From: Roseiarcus sp963842835
GTDB lineage: Bacteria > Pseudomonadota > Alphaproteobacteria > Rhizobiales > Beijerinckiaceae
Direction: 5' to 3'
DNA length: 64,000 nt
Assembly (NCBI GenBank): GCA_963842835.1
Contig: CAWJIB010000012.1
Location: 248,001-312,000, forward strand
The translations under genes were made by a program, and so were the position numbers. Under the pieces are notes generated by a model. That model was not told where the DNA came from and ran no database searches. It saw nothing but the letters and a program-made list of their open reading frames with translations. Shown here piece after piece: positions 61,276 to 64,000 of this stretch (position 1 is its first letter; each line of letters opens with the position of its first letter).

Positions 61276-63525
61276 TCAGGGCGCCAGGACCCCGCCGCGA
61301 ACGATCGTCACCCCGGCGTTCGTTTGAGCCGCGTATTCGTTCGGCGATCCCAAGACGGCGCCGTGCTTTTGCGCGGAACGCGCGAAATCTCCGATTTCGA
61401 GGATGATTCGCGCCGAGCGCTGGGACAGGCCGATTTGCCGCGGCGCCTCGACAATGCCGGCGCCGGTTTTCACCGCCGTCGCGGCGGCGATTTCTCCAGC
61501 CGCTCCCGGCGCCGGCGCGGCGACGCCGAAGGGCGGCTTCGCCTCGAGGCCCTGATGTGCGTAAGCCATGATCGCGCGCCAGGTCTGCGCCGGCAGCGCG
61601 CCACCTTGCATATTGCCGGACATCGACGAGTTGTCGTCGTTGCCGAACCACACGCTGCCGACGAGGTTGCCGGTGTAGGCGTTGAACCAAGCGTTGGTCG
61701 GCCCATTTGTCGTGCCGGTCTTGCCGGAGATGACGAGGCCCGGGATCTGCGCCCCGCGCCCGGTGCCCTCGGTGAGCACGTGGGTCAGGATGTTGTTCAT
61801 CTCGGCGACCTTGTCGGGCGGCAGCACTTGGACGGGCGGCGTCCCGTTCGCCTCGTGGGTGTAGATGACCTTGCCTTGCGAATTGCGGATTTCGATCGCC
61901 GCATAGGGCGTCGCGCGTTTGCCGCCGTTGGCGAGCAGCGCGTTGGCGCCCACCATATCGATCATCTTGACCTCGTCGGCGCCGACCGGCAGCGACACCG
62001 TGTCGACGAGCGGCGTCGTCAGCCCCATTTTTCGCGCCGTCTCGATGATCTTGGAGCGCCCGAGCTCGGCGATCTTGGCTTGGTGATAGGGCTTGCCGGC
62101 CGGCCAGTAGGCCTCGCCGATCTTCACCGAGATCCAGATCGCGGCGGTGTTGTACGACTGCGCGAGCGCCTGATAGAGCGGCATTGCGCCGCCGCTCTCG
62201 CCGCCGAAATTATGCACGCAGTAGTCGCCGATGCAGATGCCTCCTGCTTGCACCGTCGTGTCCTTGTGGTACTTGCCGGTCAGCAGCGCGGTCATATAGT
62301 CGAAGATCTTGAACGACGAGCCGGGCTGGCGCGCCGCTTCGGTGGCTCGGTTGAACTGGCTCGCGCCGTAATCGCGCCCGCCGACCATCGCGCGCACCAG
62401 GCCATCGGGGTCGGCGATCACCGCCGCCGCCTGATGCGCGTGGTAGGCGGGCGCGTTGACGCGCAGCATATCCTCGATGACGCTTTCGGCCTTGAGCTGC
62501 AGGTTGCTGTCGAGGCCGGTGCGCACGACGAGGACCCGCTCGTTGCGCAATTTCCCCGCGTCGGCGAGCCCCTTCACTTCGTCGTAGGCGAAGTCCAAAT
62601 ACCAATCGGGGCTGGAGCGGCCGTTCTGAGCGACGGGGGTCGCCGGATTGCGCCGCGCCGCATAGACCTGCCCCTCGGTCATGAAGCCGGCGTCGACGAG
62701 ATTGCTCAGGACATCGTTGGCTCGGGCGCGCGCGGCGGGCAGATTGACGTCCGGCGAATATTTCGTCGGGGCCTTGAATAGGCCGGCGAGCATGGCGGCC
62801 TCCGCGAGGTTGATGTCGCGCGCCGACTTGCCGAAATAATATTGGGCCGCCGCCTGCACGCCGAACGCGCCGCCGCCCATATACGCGCGATCGAGATAGA
62901 GGCTCAAGATCTCCTTCTTCGTCAGATGGTGCTCGAGCCACAGCGCGAGATAGGCTTCCTTGATCTTGCGCGAAATCGAGCGCTCGTTGGTCAGAAACAG
63001 GTTCTTGGCGAGCTGCTGGGTGATCGAGGAGCCGCCCTGCACGACGCCGCCGGCGTGGGCGTTGACGGTCAAGGCGCGCAGCGTGCCGATGACGTCGATG
63101 CCGAAATGGTCGAAGAAGCGGCGATCCTCGGTGGCGAGCACGGCCTTGATGAAATGATCGGGCAGTTGCTCGAACGGGATCGCGTCGTCGTGCTTGATGC
63201 CGCGCCGGCCGACCTCCACGCCGTAGCGGTCGAGGAACGTCACCGCGAGATCCTCGCGCTTGAGCCAGTCCTCGTCGCTCGTCTCGTGAAAAGCCGGCTG
63301 CGCCAACGTCAGGACGACGATCAGTCCCGCCACGCCGAGGTTCAGGCCTTCGCAAAGCGCCTCGATGAGCAACTTGCGCGCGCCCGAGAGATGGAAACGA
63401 TCGGAAAACGCCGCCACCGCCTGCAGCGCGCGGATCGACCGGCGCTGGGCGTCGTAGAGCGAGGAATCCACGAAAGCGTCGAACGCGAGCAGCCCTCGCG
63501 CGACGGCTTTCCGGAACCGGGACAT
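61276..63525 (-). CDS. Second class A penicillin-binding protein
   Basis: 749 residues from ATG 63525 (GAAAGAGGA site). An ~80-residue cytoplasmic/helical leader, membrane span (LNLGVAGLIVVLTLAQPAF), GT51 domain with ATEDRRFFDHFGIDVIGTLR, GGSSITQQLAKNLFLTNERS and LYLDRAYMGGGAFGVQAA, and a transpeptidase with GSSFKIF, SYNTAA and KTGTTNGPT. The C-terminal ~80 residues are Ala/Gly-rich. It differs from the PBP at 50 kb in the leader and the substrate-loop region, so the two are not recent duplicates. Confidence 0.92.
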   Translation of the reverse strand: MSRFRKAVARGLLAFDAFVDSSLYDAQRRSIRALQAVAAFSDRFHLSGARKLLIEALCEGLNLGVAGLIVVLTLAQPAFHETSDEDWLKREDLAVTFLDRYGVEVGRRGIKHDDAIPFEQLPDHFIKAVLATEDRRFFDHFGIDVIGTLRALTVNAHAGGVVQGGSSITQQLAKNLFLTNERSISRKIKEAYLALWLEHHLTKKEILSLYLDRAYMGGGAFGVQAAAQYYFGKSARDINLAEAAMLAGLFKAPTKYSPDVNLPAARARANDVLSNLVDAGFMTEGQVYAARRNPATPVAQNGRSSPDWYLDFAYDEVKGLADAGKLRNERVLVVRTGLDSNLQLKAESVIEDMLRVNAPAYHAHQAAAVIADPDGLVRAMVGGRDYGASQFNRATEAARQPGSSFKIFDYMTALLTGKYHKDTTVQAGGICIGDYCVHNFGGESGGAMPLYQALAQSYNTAAIWISVKIGEAYWPAGKPYHQAKIAELGRSKIIETARKMGLTTPLVDTVSLPVGADEVKMIDMVGANALLANGGKRATPYAAIEIRNSQGKVIYTHEANGTPPVQVLPPDKVAEMNNILTHVLTEGTGRGAQIPGLVISGKTGTTNGPTNAWFNAYTGNLVGSVWFGNDDNSSMSGNMQGGALPAQTWRAIMAYAHQGLEAKPPFGVAAPAPGAAGEIAAATAVKTGAGIVEAPRQIGLSQRSARIILEIGDFARSAQKHGAVLGSPNEYAAQTNAGVTIVRGGVLAP

Positions 63526-63793
63526 TCCTCTTTCGCTCGACAAAGCCACCCCGCGTCCAACGCCTCGCCGCGTCCGCCAGCGATCCTTAACACAATCCAA
63601 CGCAATTTGAACGACTTGACGCGCGCTCCGGTCCGCGTCATGGCCACGCCCGGAGCCCGCCGGCCTGGATCAAAATGCGACGCGGCGGACAATCCGTCCG
63701 GGCGGTTCAAATTCCGCGCCGCGCCGGCGAATTCGTTTTGGCTCTGGAACTTCGCGGCGCGGCCGCCGCGAAGTCGAAGAACAGGAAGTCTGC

Positions 63794-64000
63794 ATGCCCG
63801 AGCAATCCCAAGACCTCATGCGATCGCAAAACTCGCGCGCTTTCTGGCGCGTCAAGTCCCTGGAGGCGATGACCAGCGAAGAATGGGAGAGCCTGTGCGA
63901 CGGCTGCGCGCGCTGCTGCCTGGTCAAGCTCGAGGACGAGGACAGCGGCGAAATCCACTTCACCGACCTCGGCTGCAAATTGTTGGACGGCAAGACCTGC
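63794..64000 (+). CDS. YcgN-like cysteine-cluster protein, 3' end beyond the window
   Basis: The first 69 codons run off the right edge. ATG 63794 has an AGGAAG site. FWRVKSLEAMTSEEWESLCD, GCARCCLVKLEDEDSG and the beginning of a third Cys group (GCKLLDGKTC) match the UPF0260/YcgN (YkgJ superfamily) proteins, which bind zinc or iron through conserved cysteines. Function in the cell is unknown. Confidence 0.9.
   Translation, partial: MPEQSQDLMRSQNSRAFWRVKSLEAMTSEEWESLCDGCARCCLVKLEDEDSGEIHFTDLGCKLLDGKTC

Overview
The window is high-GC DNA with the gene content and gene style of an alphaproteobacterium of the order Hyphomicrobiales (Rhizobiales). The signs are CarD next to a 7Fe ferredoxin and the C-terminal half of the alphaproteobacterial SUV3-like helicase, a DUF1214/DUF1254 pair, a TSCPD protein, small membrane proteins of the type often mislabelled 'CTP synthetase', and heavy use of GTG/TTG starts with 4-base overlaps. 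A relative of Beijerinckiaceae/Methylocystaceae is my best guess, from style only.

Layout. 0-3.4 kb: an outer-membrane barrel protein (cut by the left edge), galU and a frameshifted galE, i.e. nucleotide-sugar and surface-polysaccharide supply. 3.6-7.1 kb: livGFHM branched-chain amino-acid ABC transporter without a binding protein. 7.2-10.1 kb: an FAD ferredoxin reductase and murJ on the minus strand. 10.5-14.3 kb: a motorless helicase-C protein, fdxA and a CarD regulator with a long basic N-terminal tail. 14.7-16.2 kb: glpK. 16.2-23.1 kb: a tightly overlapping operon of two 2-oxoacid:ferredoxin oxidoreductases (iorA, an iorB-ferredoxin fusion, korA, korB, korC) with a divergent, frameshifted phenylacetate-CoA ligase. 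23.2-25.0 kb: a DEAD-box RNA helicase.

25.2-35.4 kb is an integrative element inserted in a tRNA-Lys(CTT) gene. The intact tRNA is at the right end, a 51-bp copy of its 3' half is at the left end, and a P4-type tyrosine integrase lies just inside the left end. Inside is a phage-like replication cassette (AlpA-like regulator, RepA-like AAA ATPase, RuvC-like nuclease, TSCPD protein, HTH proteins) and a cargo zone of secreted, membrane and lipoprotein genes. One cargo gene is cut by an IS630-family element, and its reading frame can be rebuilt exactly across the TA target site.

35.5-64 kb is chromosomal core: ilvC, two tiny membrane proteins, a LemA/TPM/TPM cluster, a D,D-carboxypeptidase, htpG, polA, zapE, a TetR regulator, dnaN, a class A PBP, a 1.4-kb gene-poor stretch, cheW with a soluble PAS-PAS chemoreceptor, a CurA-like reductase, a RibB protein with an N-terminal HTH and a degenerate RibA domain, a histone-deacetylase-like hydrolase, the DUF1214/DUF1254 pair, a second class A PBP, and the start of a YcgN-like cysteine-cluster gene cut by the right edge.

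Two otherwise normal genes (galE, paaK) carry single-base frameshifts, so residual assembly indels are possible. No CRISPR array, rRNA or other tRNA was seen.
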